DNA from: Chloroflexota bacterium
Lineage (GTDB): Bacteria > Chloroflexota > Anaerolineae > Promineifilales > Promineifilaceae
Assembly: GCA_008501785.1 (NCBI GenBank)
Contig: QQUD01000059.1
Location: forward strand, 1 to 12,257
Length of the DNA: 12,257 bases
Direction: 5' to 3'
Below are positions 1-6,808 of the stretch, in pieces. The notes under the pieces were generated by a model. That model was not told the DNA's origin and ran no database searches. It saw nothing but the letters and a program-made list of their open reading frames with translations. Made by a program: the position numbers and the translations under genes. How positions within the stretch are numbered: position 1 is the stretch's first letter; every line of letters starts with the position of its first letter.

Positions 1-119
1 AAAGTGAGTTCTGTGCGTCTTCCGGTTTTATACGAATGCCAACCCTGTCCACGTTTACATTAGAAGTACTTTAACCCATATGCCAATTTTGTTAATGTAC
101 TACAAAAATCATAATACCA

Positions 120-280
120 GGGGCGGGATAGGCGGGGAAGCATATGGGCAAAACGAATGATGCTTTCTTCCGCCTATCTCGCCCTATTGCTGTTAAATCT
201 GGGCGAGATGGCGCGGAGATGAGGTGTTTTGCTTTGATAAGGTTATTCCGCGCCATCCCGCCCCTACAGTGCGTTTTGCC
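120..280. repeat. Two tandem imperfect hairpins, REP-like
   Basis: Unit 1 pairs GGGCGGGATAGGCGGGG (from 121) with a partner at about 160-185, with a few mismatches and a small bulge. Unit 2 pairs 201-217 (GGGCGAGATGGCGCGGA) with 247-263, 16 of 17 bases complementary. The two units look like diverged copies of one another. Alternative long-range pairings also exist: 120-129 with 255-264, and GGCAAAACG (147-155) with CGTTTTGCC (272-280). The G+C-rich arms stand out against an A+T-rich surround. This resembles a non-coding interspersed repetitive element rather than a terminator, because no T tract follows. Confidence 0.7.
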
Positions 281-292
281 TACGGTTGATTT

Positions 293-310
293 CCCAAAAC
301 ATGTTTTGGG
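293..310. repeat. Perfect 18-bp palindrome
   Basis: CCCAAAACATGTTTTGGG reads the same on both strands. It lies 40 bases upstream of the araD start. It could be an operator for a dimeric regulator or the remnant of a small hairpin. A related hairpin with GGACAAAAC arms lies between the transketolase and transaldolase genes. No function can be assigned from sequence alone. Confidence 0.6.
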
Positions 311-350
311 TTTGCCAAATCAGCGATAGTTAATTATTAAAGAGGAAAAT

Positions 351-1019
351 ATGATGCTTGAATCTTTGCGAAAAAGTGTATGGGAAGCCAATTTGGCACT
401 GCCAAAAGAAGGCTTAGTAACTTGGACCAGTGGCAACGTCAGTGGACGTGATCCAGAAACTAATTTGATGGTAATCAAACCTAGTGGCGTTTTGTTTGAA
501 GATTTAACACCAGAAGATTTGGTAGTAGTTGATATGAATGGCAAGGTTGTCGAAGGCGAACATGGGCCATCTTCCGATACGGCTACCCATTTGTGGATTT
601 ATCGCAATCGGGACGATGTACATGGGATTGTGCATACCCATTCAAGCTACGCGACGGCGTTTGCGGCTGTGAACAAGCCGATTCCAGTTGTATTGACGGC
701 GATTGCTGATGAATTTGGTGGCCCAATTCCTTGTGGTGGTTATGCGTCGATTGGTGGCAAAGAAATTGGTGAGGAAATCCTGAGAACTATTGGGGATTCA
801 CCAGCCATTTTAATGAAAAATCATGGCGTTTTTACCATCGGCACTACTGTACAAAAAGCAATTAAAGCTGCTATTATGACTGAAGATGTGGCAAAGACAG
901 TCTGGTTAGCGCTGCAAATTGGCGTCCCGGATGAGTTGTCGCCAGCAGAAGTGGCTGCCAATTATGACCGATATCAAAATCGTTATGGGACGTCAGAGGC
1001 GAGCATCATCGATTTTTAG
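351..1019 (+). CDS. araD: L-ribulose-5-phosphate 4-epimerase (AraD-type class II aldolase family)
   Basis: A 222-residue protein that should interconvert L-ribulose 5-phosphate and D-xylulose 5-phosphate in the cytoplasm. The N-terminus (LESLRKSVWEANLALPKEGL) closely follows E. coli AraD. Visible family motifs are GNVSG at 28-32, KPSG at 43-46, SSDTATH at 74-80, the zinc-binding HTH at 95-97 and NHG at 157-159, where His158 is the likely third zinc ligand. Asp120 and Tyr212 sit where E. coli AraD has its catalytic Asp120 and Tyr229, which favours epimerase over fuculose-phosphate aldolase. The AGAGG site at 341-345 precedes two adjacent ATGs (351 and 354); spacing and homology slightly favour 354. 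It is followed by transketolase, which uses its product xylulose 5-phosphate. A paralogous epimerase (UlaF/SgbE type) is the main alternative. Confidence 0.88.
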   Translation: MMLESLRKSVWEANLALPKEGLVTWTSGNVSGRDPETNLMVIKPSGVLFEDLTPEDLVVVDMNGKVVEGEHGPSSDTATHLWIYRNRDDVHGIVHTHSSYATAFAAVNKPIPVVLTAIADEFGGPIPCGGYASIGGKEIGEEILRTIGDSPAILMKNHGVFTIGTTVQKAIKAAIMTEDVAKTVWLALQIGVPDELSPAEVAANYDRYQNRYGTSEASIIDF

Positions 1020-1233
1020 TACTTTTTGCCAAGATCGCAATGCTCGCATTACAATAGGTGTATCAGATACACTATCTGATGAGGAACTGACCAAACACGA
1101 TCTTTATCAAAATCGGGTTGGAAAATTCTATCTCGACATGATGGTATTCCGGGACAGTATTAGAATCGACGCGATGGATGTAAGGTTAAACATATTCCAA
1201 AGCGTCCTATAAGTAGACATTTGAAATTCTAAG
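1020..1233. other. Intergenic region between araD and tkt
   Basis: No credible gene is present. The open frame at 919-1212 lies mostly over araD in another frame. The stretch holds a compact double inverted repeat at 1058-1080 and otherwise nothing I recognise. Whether transketolase has its own promoter here cannot be settled by eye; I found no clear -35/-10 pair. Confidence 0.5.
1058..1080. promoter_or_regulatory. Overlapping inverted repeats, possible operator
   Basis: Two inverted repeats share the same bases. GTGTATC (1058-1064) pairs with GATACAC (1066-1072), and ATCAGATA (1062-1069) pairs with TATCTGAT (1073-1080) across CAC. They cannot both form hairpins at once. The spacing suits either a dimeric repressor site or a switching RNA structure. 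It lies between araD and tkt, about 200 bases upstream of tkt. The regulatory role is inference. Confidence 0.35.
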
Positions 1234-1269
1234 CCTCTGGTTTTGACCGTTGTCAGCCAGAGGTTTTTT
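1234..1269 (+). terminator. Terminator-like hairpin just before the tkt ribosome binding site
   Basis: CCTCTGG (1234-1240) pairs with CCAGAGG (1257-1263), and six T residues follow (1264-1269). Only two bases separate the T tract from the GGAGGA ribosome binding site of transketolase. It could end the araD transcript, with tkt transcribed from elsewhere, or act as an attenuator or processing hairpin on a shared transcript. Confidence 0.6.
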
Positions 1270-1284
1270 ATGGAGGAATTAATT

Positions 1285-3297
1285 ATGAGTGATCTTTCGG
1301 TGGATACGAATTTGGAAACGGCCGCTATTAATGCGATTCGTTTTTTATCGGCTGATGCCATTCAGCAAGCAAACTCTGGCCATCCCGGCTTGCCGATGGG
1401 AACGGCCGCAATGGCTTATACAATTTGGACACGGCATCTGCGCCACAATCCTGCCAATCCAAACTGGGCAAATCGGGACCGCTTCATTTTGTCCGGTGGG
1501 CATGGTTCCATGCTGCTCTACTCACTCCTCTACCTGACCGGCTACGGACTCGAACTCGATGAACTGAAGAACTTCCGCCAATGGGGCAGCCGTACACCTG
1601 GGCATCCTGAATTTGGCTTGACACCTGGGGTGGAAACAACTACTGGACCATTGGGACAGGGCTTTGCTAATGGCGTGGGGATGGCAATTGCTGAAGCACA
1701 TCTGGCTGCTCAATTTAATAAAGAAGGCAATGATGTCATTGACCATACCATCTACGCGATTGTAACGGATGGCGATTTGATGGAAGGTGTGACCGCAGAA
1801 GCGGCATCGCTGGCAGGTCATTTGAAATTGGGCAAACTGATTTATCTGTATGATGATAACCGCATCTCGATTGATGGCAGCACGGATAAGGCATTTACCG
1901 AAGATCGTGGTGCTCGTTTCGCTTCTTATGGTTGGCATGTGCAATATGTGGCCGATGGCAACGATGTGGAAGCGATTGATGCGGCAATCAAAGTAGCCAA
2001 AGATGATCCGCGTCCATCGATTATTGTGTGCCGTACCATTATCGGTTATGGCTTGCCAACACGCGCAGGCACGGGTAAAGCACACGGGGAACCCCCAGGG
2101 GATGTCGAATTGGATGGCGCAAAGGAAAAATTGGGCTGGCCGGTTTCTCCTCGATTCTATGTGCCGGATGAGGTGTTGGCATATTATCGTGAAGCAGGCG
2201 TCCATGGCGCTGAATTTGAAAGTGCCTGGAATAGAGAGTTTGAGGCATACAAAGCTGCTAATCTTGAATTAGCGGCAGAATTGAGCCGCCGTTTGGCTGG
2301 TGAATTGCCTGAGGGGTGGGAAACGGCCGTTCCCACATTCCCGACCGACGAAAAAGGGATGGCAACCCGCGTTGCCTCTGGTAAAGCATTGAACGCGTTA
2401 GCAAGCGCAGTTCCTGAATTGATGGGTGGCTCGGCTGACCTGGCTCCATCTACCAAAACGTGGATTGCTGACACCCCTGCATTTGCCAACGAAACACCCG
2501 AAGGGCGTAACTTCCACTTTGGTGTGCGCGAACACGCAATGGGTTCGGTTGTGAATGGGATGGCCATTCATGGTGGTGTGATTCCGTTTGGTGCTACCTT
2601 CCTTGTTTTCTCAGACTACATGCGCGGCGCGATCCGGGTTGCGGCTGTTTCGCACATGCCCAGCATTTGGGTGTTTACGCATGACAGCATTGGTGTGGGC
2701 GAAGATGGCCCGACGCACCAACCCGTTGAACATGTGGCGGCGCTGCGAGCGATTCCGAATTTGGTGACGTTACGACCTGGGGATGCCAATGAAACGGCCG
2801 TTTCTTGGAAAATCGCCGTGGCGCGTCGCAATGGCCCCACAGCACTGGCATTGACCCGGCAGGGCATGCCCACATTGGACCGCGAGGTGTATGCATCTGC
2901 CGATGGTGTCGAAAAAGGCGCTTATGTGCTTGCTGATTTGGGCGAAGGCGAACCAGAAATGATTTTGATGGCTTCTGGCTCAGAGCTGAATTTGATTGTG
3001 GAAGCGGGCCAGCAGTTAGCTGCGGCAGGAACCAGCGTGCGCGTGGTTTCATTCCCTAGTTGGGAACTGTTTGAAGCGCAAGATGCAACCTACAAAGCAT
3101 CTGTGCTGCCTGCCAATGTGCTCAAGCGTGTGGCTGTTGAGGCTGGCGTGTCGCAAGGGTGGCATCGCTATGTAGGTTTGAATGGCGTGGTGATTGGCGT
3201 TGATAAATTTGGCGTTTCTGCACCGTTTAAGAAGATTTATGAAGAATATGGGCTGACTGTTGAGAATGTGGTGGCACAGGCGAAGCAGTTGGTTTAG
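1285..3297 (+). CDS. tkt: Transketolase
   Basis: A 670-residue cytoplasmic thiamine-diphosphate enzyme that moves two-carbon ketol units from xylulose 5-phosphate to aldose phosphates. Motifs in order: SGHPGLPMG near 31-39 (His33), GGHGS at 71-75 (His73), GPLGQG at 121-126, the thiamine-diphosphate motif TDGDLMEG at 161-168 closing with DDN at 190-192, and REHAMG with the likely catalytic Glu416. Length is normal for the family. The start at 1285 is chosen because GGAGGA (1272-1277) lies 7 bases upstream and because MSDLSVDTN leads directly into the family N-terminus; an upstream ATG at 1243 falls inside the terminator hairpin. The gene carries two exact copies of the AACGGCCGTT palindrome and two near copies. 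Transaldolase follows after 50 bases. Confidence 0.96.
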   Translation: MSDLSVDTNLETAAINAIRFLSADAIQQANSGHPGLPMGTAAMAYTIWTRHLRHNPANPNWANRDRFILSGGHGSMLLYSLLYLTGYGLELDELKNFRQWGSRTPGHPEFGLTPGVETTTGPLGQGFANGVGMAIAEAHLAAQFNKEGNDVIDHTIYAIVTDGDLMEGVTAEAASLAGHLKLGKLIYLYDDNRISIDGSTDKAFTEDRGARFASYGWHVQYVADGNDVEAIDAAIKVAKDDPRPSIIVCRTIIGYGLPTRAGTGKAHGEPPGDVELDGAKEKLGWPVSPRFYVPDEVLAYYREAGVHGAEFESAWNREFEAYKAANLELAAELSRRLAGELPEGWETAVPTFPTDEKGMATRVASGKALNALASAVPELMGGSADLAPSTKTWIADTPAFANETPEGRNFHFGVREHAMGSVVNGMAIHGGVIPFGATFLVFSDYMRGAIRVAAVSHMPSIWVFTHDSIGVGEDGPTHQPVEHVAALRAIPNLVTLRPGDANETAVSWKIAVARRNGPTALALTRQGMPTLDREVYASADGVEKGAYVLADLGEGEPEMILMASGSELNLIVEAGQQLAAAGTSVRVVSFPSWELFEAQDATYKASVLPANVLKRVAVEAGVSQGWHRYVGLNGVVIGVDKFGVSAPFKKIYEEYGLTVENVVAQAKQLV

Positions 3298-3299
3298 GT

Positions 3300-3320
3300 G
3301 GACAAAACAGCGTTTTGTCC
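3300..3320. repeat. Small hairpin between tkt and tal
   Basis: GGACAAAAC (3300-3308) pairs perfectly with GTTTTGTCC (3312-3320) around a 3-base loop, starting 2 bases after the tkt stop codon. No T run follows, so it is not a standard terminator. It might stabilise the tkt message end or tune expression of tal. The right half, GCGTTTTGTCCTACG, resembles GCGTTTTGCCTACG at 271-284 upstream of araD, hinting at a shared repeat family. Confidence 0.5.
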
Positions 3321-3347
3321 TACGTTTAGATAGGAGCTTTTACGACA

Positions 3348-4454
3348 ATGACAAATCCAATTCACCAGCTTGCCAAAATGGGGCAGTCAGTCTGGTATGA
3401 CAATATTGAACGTCGGCTGCTGGATAATGGCGGTTTGGCTGACATGATTACCAATGGCGATATTCAAGGGTTAACTTCAAACCCCAGCATTTTTAAGAAT
3501 GCAATCGTCAATTCGAGTGATTATGACAATGCTTTACAAGCATTAGCCGCAGATGGCAAATCAACGGACGAGATTATTGAACATTTGACCGTTAATGATA
3601 TTCAAGAAGCCGCTAAACTGCTCTTGCCGCTGTATGAAGAAACGAAAGGTCTGGACGGCTATGCTAGTTTAGAAGTACGTCCAACGCTAGCTTATGACAC
3701 CGACAACACGTTGGCCGAAGCCAAACGGCTGTGGCAGTGGGTGGATGTGCCGAATTTGATGATTAAAATTCCAGCAACGGACGATGGCTTACCGGCGATT
3801 CGGCAGGCGATTGCAGCAGGTATCAATGTGAATGTAACGTTGATTTTCTCCATTGAGCGTTACCGCGAAGTGGCTGAAGCTTATTTGCTGGGGCTGGAAG
3901 ACCGGCTGGCGACAGGGCAACCAATTGACAAAATTGCTTCGGTGGCGTCGTTCTTTATCTCGCGGCTAGACTCGGCGGTAGACAAGCAGTTGGAAGGTGT
4001 TGGCAGTGACCGTGCTGCTAAATTGATGGGGAAAACGGCCGTTGCCAACGCAAAACTTGCTTACCAGGCCTTTAAAGAGATTTTTAACACAGAACGATTT
4101 GCGGGACTGCAACAGCAGGGTGCGAATTTGCAACTGCCGTTATGGGCCTCCACTAGCACCAAAAATCCGGCTTATCCCGACACGCTCTATGTCGATGAAC
4201 TGATTGGCCGAAATACGGTGAACACGGTTCCCCCTAAAACGCTAGATGCTTTCCGAGATCATGGGTCAGTAAAGGAAACCTTGAAGACGAATTTGGTCGA
4301 AGCCAATAAATTGTTTATAGAATTGGCCGTGTTGGGGATTTCTCTGGCAGATGTGACGCAGAAGTTGGAAGATGATGGTGTGAAGGCGTTTATGGATGCC
4401 TATCAGGATTTGGTGGAGACGGTAAACGGCCGTCAACTAATTGCGGTGCAATAA
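3348..4454 (+). CDS. tal: Transaldolase, long bacterial type
   Basis: A 368-residue enzyme that transfers a dihydroxyacetone unit between sedoheptulose 7-phosphate and glyceraldehyde 3-phosphate in the non-oxidative pentose phosphate pathway. It matches the ~360-370-residue subfamily typified by mycobacterial and cyanobacterial enzymes. TSNPSIF lies at 43-49, SLEVRP at 107-112, and the Schiff-base lysine is Lys140 in NLMIKIPAT. A phosphate-site stretch, SVASFFISRLD, follows. The start is supported by AGGAG at 3332-3336, 11 bases from the ATG, slightly far. It probably shares a transcript with tkt. One exact AACGGCCGTT (4034-4043) and one near copy (4425-4434) lie inside. A strong terminator follows. 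Confidence 0.95.
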   Translation: MTNPIHQLAKMGQSVWYDNIERRLLDNGGLADMITNGDIQGLTSNPSIFKNAIVNSSDYDNALQALAADGKSTDEIIEHLTVNDIQEAAKLLLPLYEETKGLDGYASLEVRPTLAYDTDNTLAEAKRLWQWVDVPNLMIKIPATDDGLPAIRQAIAAGINVNVTLIFSIERYREVAEAYLLGLEDRLATGQPIDKIASVASFFISRLDSAVDKQLEGVGSDRAAKLMGKTAVANAKLAYQAFKEIFNTERFAGLQQQGANLQLPLWASTSTKNPAYPDTLYVDELIGRNTVNTVPPKTLDAFRDHGSVKETLKTNLVEANKLFIELAVLGISLADVTQKLEDDGVKAFMDAYQDLVETVNGRQLIAVQ

Positions 4455-4464
4455 AAATACAAAT

Positions 4465-4493
4465 AAAAAACGCCCCAATAAGGGGCGTTTTTT
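4465..4493. terminator. Strong bidirectional terminator
   Basis: AAAAAACGCCCC (4465-4476) pairs with GGGGCGTTTTTT (4482-4493) around a 5-base loop. The flanking A and T tracts make it work on both strands: it ends tal on the plus strand and the convergent response regulator on the minus strand. The regulator's stop codon (4492-4494) overlaps the end of the T tract. Confidence 0.92.
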
Positions 4494-4866
4494 AACCCGC
4501 ATTTAAAAGCGTTCGAACTGATGAAATAAGCTCAGGCAAATCTAGCGGTTTTGTTAAACAAACATCGGCACCTATTAGCCTTGCGGCTGTTAATTGACTA
4601 TCAGGCTTGAAATAGCGACTCCCACCCGAGATTGCAATAATCTTTATTTGAGTGGAAAGTTTTCTAAGTTCCTTGATTAATTCCAAGCCTTCTGTTTCGG
4701 GCATAATCAAATCCGTTATCACCATGTCAGGCAACTGCTTATTTATGACCTGCAAAGCTTCTTTTCCATCTTTGGCATATTGTGCCGCGTGCCCTTCCTT
4801 TTCAACAATTTCTATAAGTGCTTTCCCTATCAATTTTTCATCATCTACGATAAGAATATTTGCCAT
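4492..4866 (-). CDS. Single-domain response regulator (CheY-like receiver)
   Basis: A 124-residue receiver domain with no output domain. The acidic pair is Asp8-Asp9, the phosphoacceptor is Asp52 in ITDLIMP, the switch residue is Ser80 and the conserved lysine is Lys106 in LTKPLDLPEL. It should be phosphorylated by a histidine kinase encoded elsewhere and act by protein contact; no kinase is in this window. The start MANILIVDDE is chosen because it begins exactly at the domain's first strand and is preceded by AGAGGA at a good distance. A longer open frame to 4989 would translate the repeat element and is rejected. The leader carries repeat copy A and a plausible promoter (4994-5021). Confidence 0.9.
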   Translation of the reverse strand: MANILIVDDEKLIGKALIEIVEKEGHAAQYAKDGKEALQVINKQLPDMVITDLIMPETEGLELIKELRKLSTQIKIIAISGGSRYFKPDSQLTAARLIGADVCLTKPLDLPELISSVRTLLNAG

Positions 4867-4890
4867 GCGGTTGTCCTCTATCTTACAAAT

Positions 4891-4981
4891 TCGTAACAGT
4901 TCAGGTGCGACGCACTTTTCCCAGGATAATGCGCCACGACAATGTCGTTTGCAAGTGTGTCGCACCTCTGGGATTGAGCGC
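4891..4981 (-). repeat. Interspersed hairpin repeat, copy A
   Basis: Read on the minus strand this ~90-base segment aligns with 6638-6726 on the plus strand at about 85% identity by hand count. Its core (4903-4967) is bounded by AGGTGCGACGCACTT and AAGTGTGTCGCACCT, which are near-perfect inverted ends; the left end also contains the small palindrome GTGCGACGCAC. It lies between the likely promoter and the start codon of the response regulator, so it should be transcribed in the 5' leader. It looks like a REP- or MITE-type non-autonomous element; no transposase is nearby. Confidence 0.8.
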
Positions 4982-4993
4982 TTACACAAATTC

Positions 4994-5021
4994 TAACTAT
5001 TTGTTCAGAAAATAGTGTCAA
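4994..5021 (-). promoter_or_regulatory. Putative promoter of the response regulator
   Basis: On the minus strand, a perfect -35 TTGACA (5016-5021) is followed after 16 bases by TAGTTA (4994-4999), a weak -10. Transcription would begin near 4987, giving a leader of about 120 bases that contains repeat copy A. Confidence 0.45.
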
Positions 5022-5195
5022 GTTATTGTACACGTCTTCCTTCAAGAATTGCAATCAGTTTAAGCCAATGCGGTATTCAAATGAGACAAATATCATAGTT
5101 TATTCGCTTTAGTTCGATATGATCTGCGAAATTCTTGTTACTTTTGTATAAAAATTACGTATAGAGAAACAGTTATTCGATTAGGAGGAATACAA
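5022..5195. other. Upstream region of the membrane-protein gene
   Basis: With 4867-5021 this forms the 329-base gene-free stretch between two divergent genes. It is A+T-rich. A possible plus-strand -10 is TATAAA at 5147-5152, but no matching -35 stands out. The AGGAGG ribosome binding site of the next gene is at 5183-5188. Nothing else is recognisable. Confidence 0.35.
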
Positions 5196-5708
5196 ATGAA
5201 AACAAATACAGCGGATCGGCGTGGGAGCATGTTCGGTGGTTTGATGATTATTGCGATTGGTGTTTGGTTTTTATTGGCTAGTTTAGGTGTTAATCTACCC
5301 AATATTGGAAATTTATGGCCTGTTTTTCCAACAGGTGGCGGCCTGGTCTTTTTGGGTGCATATCTGTTTGGCAAGGAAAAAGATGCTGGTTTCCTGATTC
5401 CTGGCGTCGGGGGATTTTTAGTAGGGTTGTTCTTTTTCCTATTTACATTTGGTATCTATGAATGGGCAGAAATGAGTCGTTTGTGGCCTGTTTTCCCAAT
5501 GATTGGCGGCATTGCATTCTTAGTCATGTACATAGTTGAGAAAGACGGTGGTTTGTTGGTTCCTGCCTTAGGTGGCATTGGAGTCGGTGTGGTCGGTTTA
5601 CTGTTCACAATGGCTGGTTTGAGTCTCGCTTGGTTAGGAACGTATTGGCCGGTGATCCTGATTGTTTTGGGTTTGTTTATCTTGGCCCAAAATGTGGTTC
5701 GCCGCTAA
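5196..5708 (+). CDS. Small multi-pass membrane protein (LiaF/DUF5668-like transmembrane domain)
   Basis: A 170-residue hydrophobic protein with about six likely membrane segments, near residues 13-31, 40-58, 66-86, 97-113, 119-139 and 143-164, and a basic C-terminus (NVVRR). It contains an internal duplication: LWPVFP at 40-45 and 96-101, each followed by a glycine-rich segment, a short charged loop (GKEKDAG, VEKDGG) and an L(I/V)P-GG helix; a third partial copy starts at YWPV near 150. This pattern resembles the membrane region found in LiaF-like and DUF5668 proteins, some of which act in cell-envelope stress sensing. I recognise the fold type, not a specific function. A strong AGGAGG lies 7 bases upstream of the ATG. 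Confidence 0.8.
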   Translation: MKTNTADRRGSMFGGLMIIAIGVWFLLASLGVNLPNIGNLWPVFPTGGGLVFLGAYLFGKEKDAGFLIPGVGGFLVGLFFFLFTFGIYEWAEMSRLWPVFPMIGGIAFLVMYIVEKDGGLLVPALGGIGVGVVGLLFTMAGLSLAWLGTYWPVILIVLGLFILAQNVVRR

Positions 5709-5711
5709 ATT

Positions 5712-5737
5712 TATTGGTTTTATGCCAATATTTTTTT
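5712..5737 (+). terminator. Weak rho-independent terminator after the membrane protein
   Basis: TATTGG (5712-5717) pairs with CCAATA (5725-5730) and seven T residues follow directly. The stem is short and A+T-rich, but its position 4 bases after the stop codon supports a terminator. Confidence 0.6.
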
Positions 5738-5764
5738 GTCTTTAAGAATACAAGGGAGTGGAGG

Positions 5765-5800
5765 CTTTAGCCGGTTCCCACGGGACCGTTCCGGCTAAAG
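5765..5800. repeat. Hairpin between convergent genes
   Basis: CTTTAGCCGG (5765-5774) pairs perfectly with CCGGCTAAAG (5791-5800). The 16-base loop contains CCCACGGG, which can form a further small stem. It lies between the ends of two convergent genes and lacks a T tract. It could be a REP-like repeat, or it could block read-through from either side. Confidence 0.6.
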
Positions 5801-5857
5801 TCTGCATTCCAAACCCCATGAAATCCTAAAGAGCCTATTTTTTTCAATATATCGATA

Positions 5858-6616
5858 TTATGTTCGCAGATATGAGGCTCCGTTTATATCTACGATGCAG
5901 CCGGTGAGAAATTCAGCCCCTTCCGATGCTAAAAATAGAATTGTGTAAGCGACTTCTTCGGGGCGTGCTACCCGTTTGAGTGGGCTTTGATTGCGTACTG
6001 ACTCTCCTTCTGGTCCATTCAGAAAATCTTTTGCCATATCTGTTTCGACAAAACCAGGCGCAACGGTTCCTACAAAAATGTTGAAGGGTGCAAGATATTT
6101 AGCCAATGATTGCCCCATTGCGTTCAGGCCGGCTTTGCTGGCTCCGTAGGCAGGGCCGGTGGGTTCACCTCGAAAAGCGCCGCGTGATGAGACGTTGACA
6201 ATACGGCCGTTTTCCTGCTCAATCATCTGCTGCCCCACACAAAACGTGACATTTGCCGTTCCCAGCAAATTTGCACCAATTACCCGCTGCCAGCTTGCCT
6301 GCCATTCAGCATATGAAACATCGGCGAGTGGATGGTTTTCGTAGATAGCGGCGTTGTTGACGAGGATGTCGATGCGGTGCATTTGAGAAACGGCCGTTTT
6401 CACCATCTCCTCTACCGCATTTGGATCACCGATATCTGCTTGAACAATCATGTGTGGTCCCCCTGGCAACATGGCCAACGTCTCCTCAGCGGCTTGCCGG
6501 TTGCTGTTGTAATGAATAACAACCTGTGCCCCTTTTTCAGCAAACTGCTGCGCTGCTGCCCGACCAATGCCGCGAGAAGAACCGGTGATTAAAACCACTT
6601 TATCTGTAAAATCCAT
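5858..6616 (-). CDS. Short-chain dehydrogenase/reductase, FabG-like
   Basis: A 252-residue classical SDR, NAD(P)H-dependent and cytosolic. The Rossmann nucleotide motif TGSSRGIG lies at 11-18, Asp61 contacts the adenine ring, NNAA lies at 87-90 and Asn116 follows. The catalytic serine is at 143-144 and the YxxxK pair is Tyr157/Lys161. The C-terminal PGFVETDM and [11 protein letters not shown] segments are typical of 3-oxoacyl-ACP-reductase-like SDRs. Substrate cannot be predicted, and FabG proper is not certain without fatty-acid genes nearby. [12 protein letters not shown] is chosen as the start because GAGGA lies 8 bases upstream; an in-frame extension to 6670 reads into repeat copy B. It contains one exact AACGGCCGTT and one near copy. 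Confidence 0.93.
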   Translation of the reverse strand: MDFTDKVVLITGSSRGIGRAAAQQFAEKGAQVVIHYNSNRQAAEETLAMLPGGPHMIVQADIGDPNAVEEMVKTAVSQMHRIDILVNNAAIYENHPLADVSYAEWQASWQRVIGANLLGTANVTFCVGQQMIEQENGRIVNVSSRGAFRGEPTGPAYGASKAGLNAMGQSLAKYLAPFNIFVGTVAPGFVETDMAKDFLNGPEGESVRNQSPLKRVARPEEVAYTILFLASEGAEFLTGCIVDINGASYLRT

Positions 6617-6637
6617 TAGTTTATTCCTCAACTGTAT

Positions 6638-6726
6638 GCGTTCAGTTCCAAAGGTGCGACGCACTTGCAAACGACATTGTTGTGGCGCATTACACCGGAA
6701 AAGTGCGGCGCACCTGAACGGTTATC
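6638..6726 (+). repeat. Interspersed hairpin repeat, copy B
   Basis: The core (6652-6715) starts with AGGTGCGACGCACTT and ends with AAGTGCGGCGCACCT, forming imperfect inverted ends that each contain a GTGCGNCGCAC palindrome. The central part TGCAAACGACATTG is identical to copy A in the opposite orientation. The element begins 21 bases upstream of the SDR start codon and lies between it and the likely SDR promoter. It is not clear whether it affects expression. Confidence 0.8.
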
Positions 6727-6744
6727 CTCAACCTTGATTTTATT

Positions 6745-6785
6745 ATTCGAGATATAATACTCTTGGATTTAGCTGTTCCAAAATT
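6745..6785. promoter_or_regulatory. Possible divergent promoter pair
   Basis: On the plus strand TATAAT (6753-6758) is a consensus -10 about 50 bases upstream of the B3/B4 gene, although its -35 is poor. On the minus strand TTGGAA followed after 16 bases by TATTAT overlaps the same segment and could drive the SDR gene through repeat copy B. The overlap suggests competing divergent promoters, but only the -10 elements are convincing. Confidence 0.35.
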
Positions 6786-6808
6786 TTGCTTTCAGTTTTT
6801 AGGAGACA

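Larger units (their letters stand above)
1..350. other. Gene-free leader region before araD
   Basis: No convincing gene lies here. The only open frame (144-329) runs through the repeat hairpins and has no ribosome binding site, so I do not call it. A weak promoter-like pair on the plus strand is TTGTTA at 89-94 and CATAAT at 110-115, with a 15-base spacer, slightly short. Downstream of it are the two tandem hairpins (120-263), the palindrome at 293-310, and the AGAGG ribosome binding site of the first gene at 341-345. Bases 1-88 show nothing I can name. Confidence 0.5.

Noticed and set aside
144..329. 61-residue open frame before araD
   Set aside because: It runs through the tandem hairpins and palindrome and has no ribosome binding site or recognisable similarity.
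919..1212. 97-residue open frame at the araD end
   Set aside because: Its first third overlaps araD out of frame and the rest has no visible features.
1522..2205. 227-residue open frame antisense to transketolase
   Set aside because: It lies wholly opposite a clear transketolase gene, has no family resemblance, and is a frame shadow.
4867..4989. N-terminal extension of the response regulator
   Set aside because: It is a translation of repeat copy A; the receiver domain begins exactly at MANILIVDD with a good ribosome binding site.
4891..6726. Composite transposon bounded by the inverted repeats
   Set aside because: The enclosed segment holds only a membrane-protein gene and an SDR gene, no transposase, and the copies are about 15% diverged.
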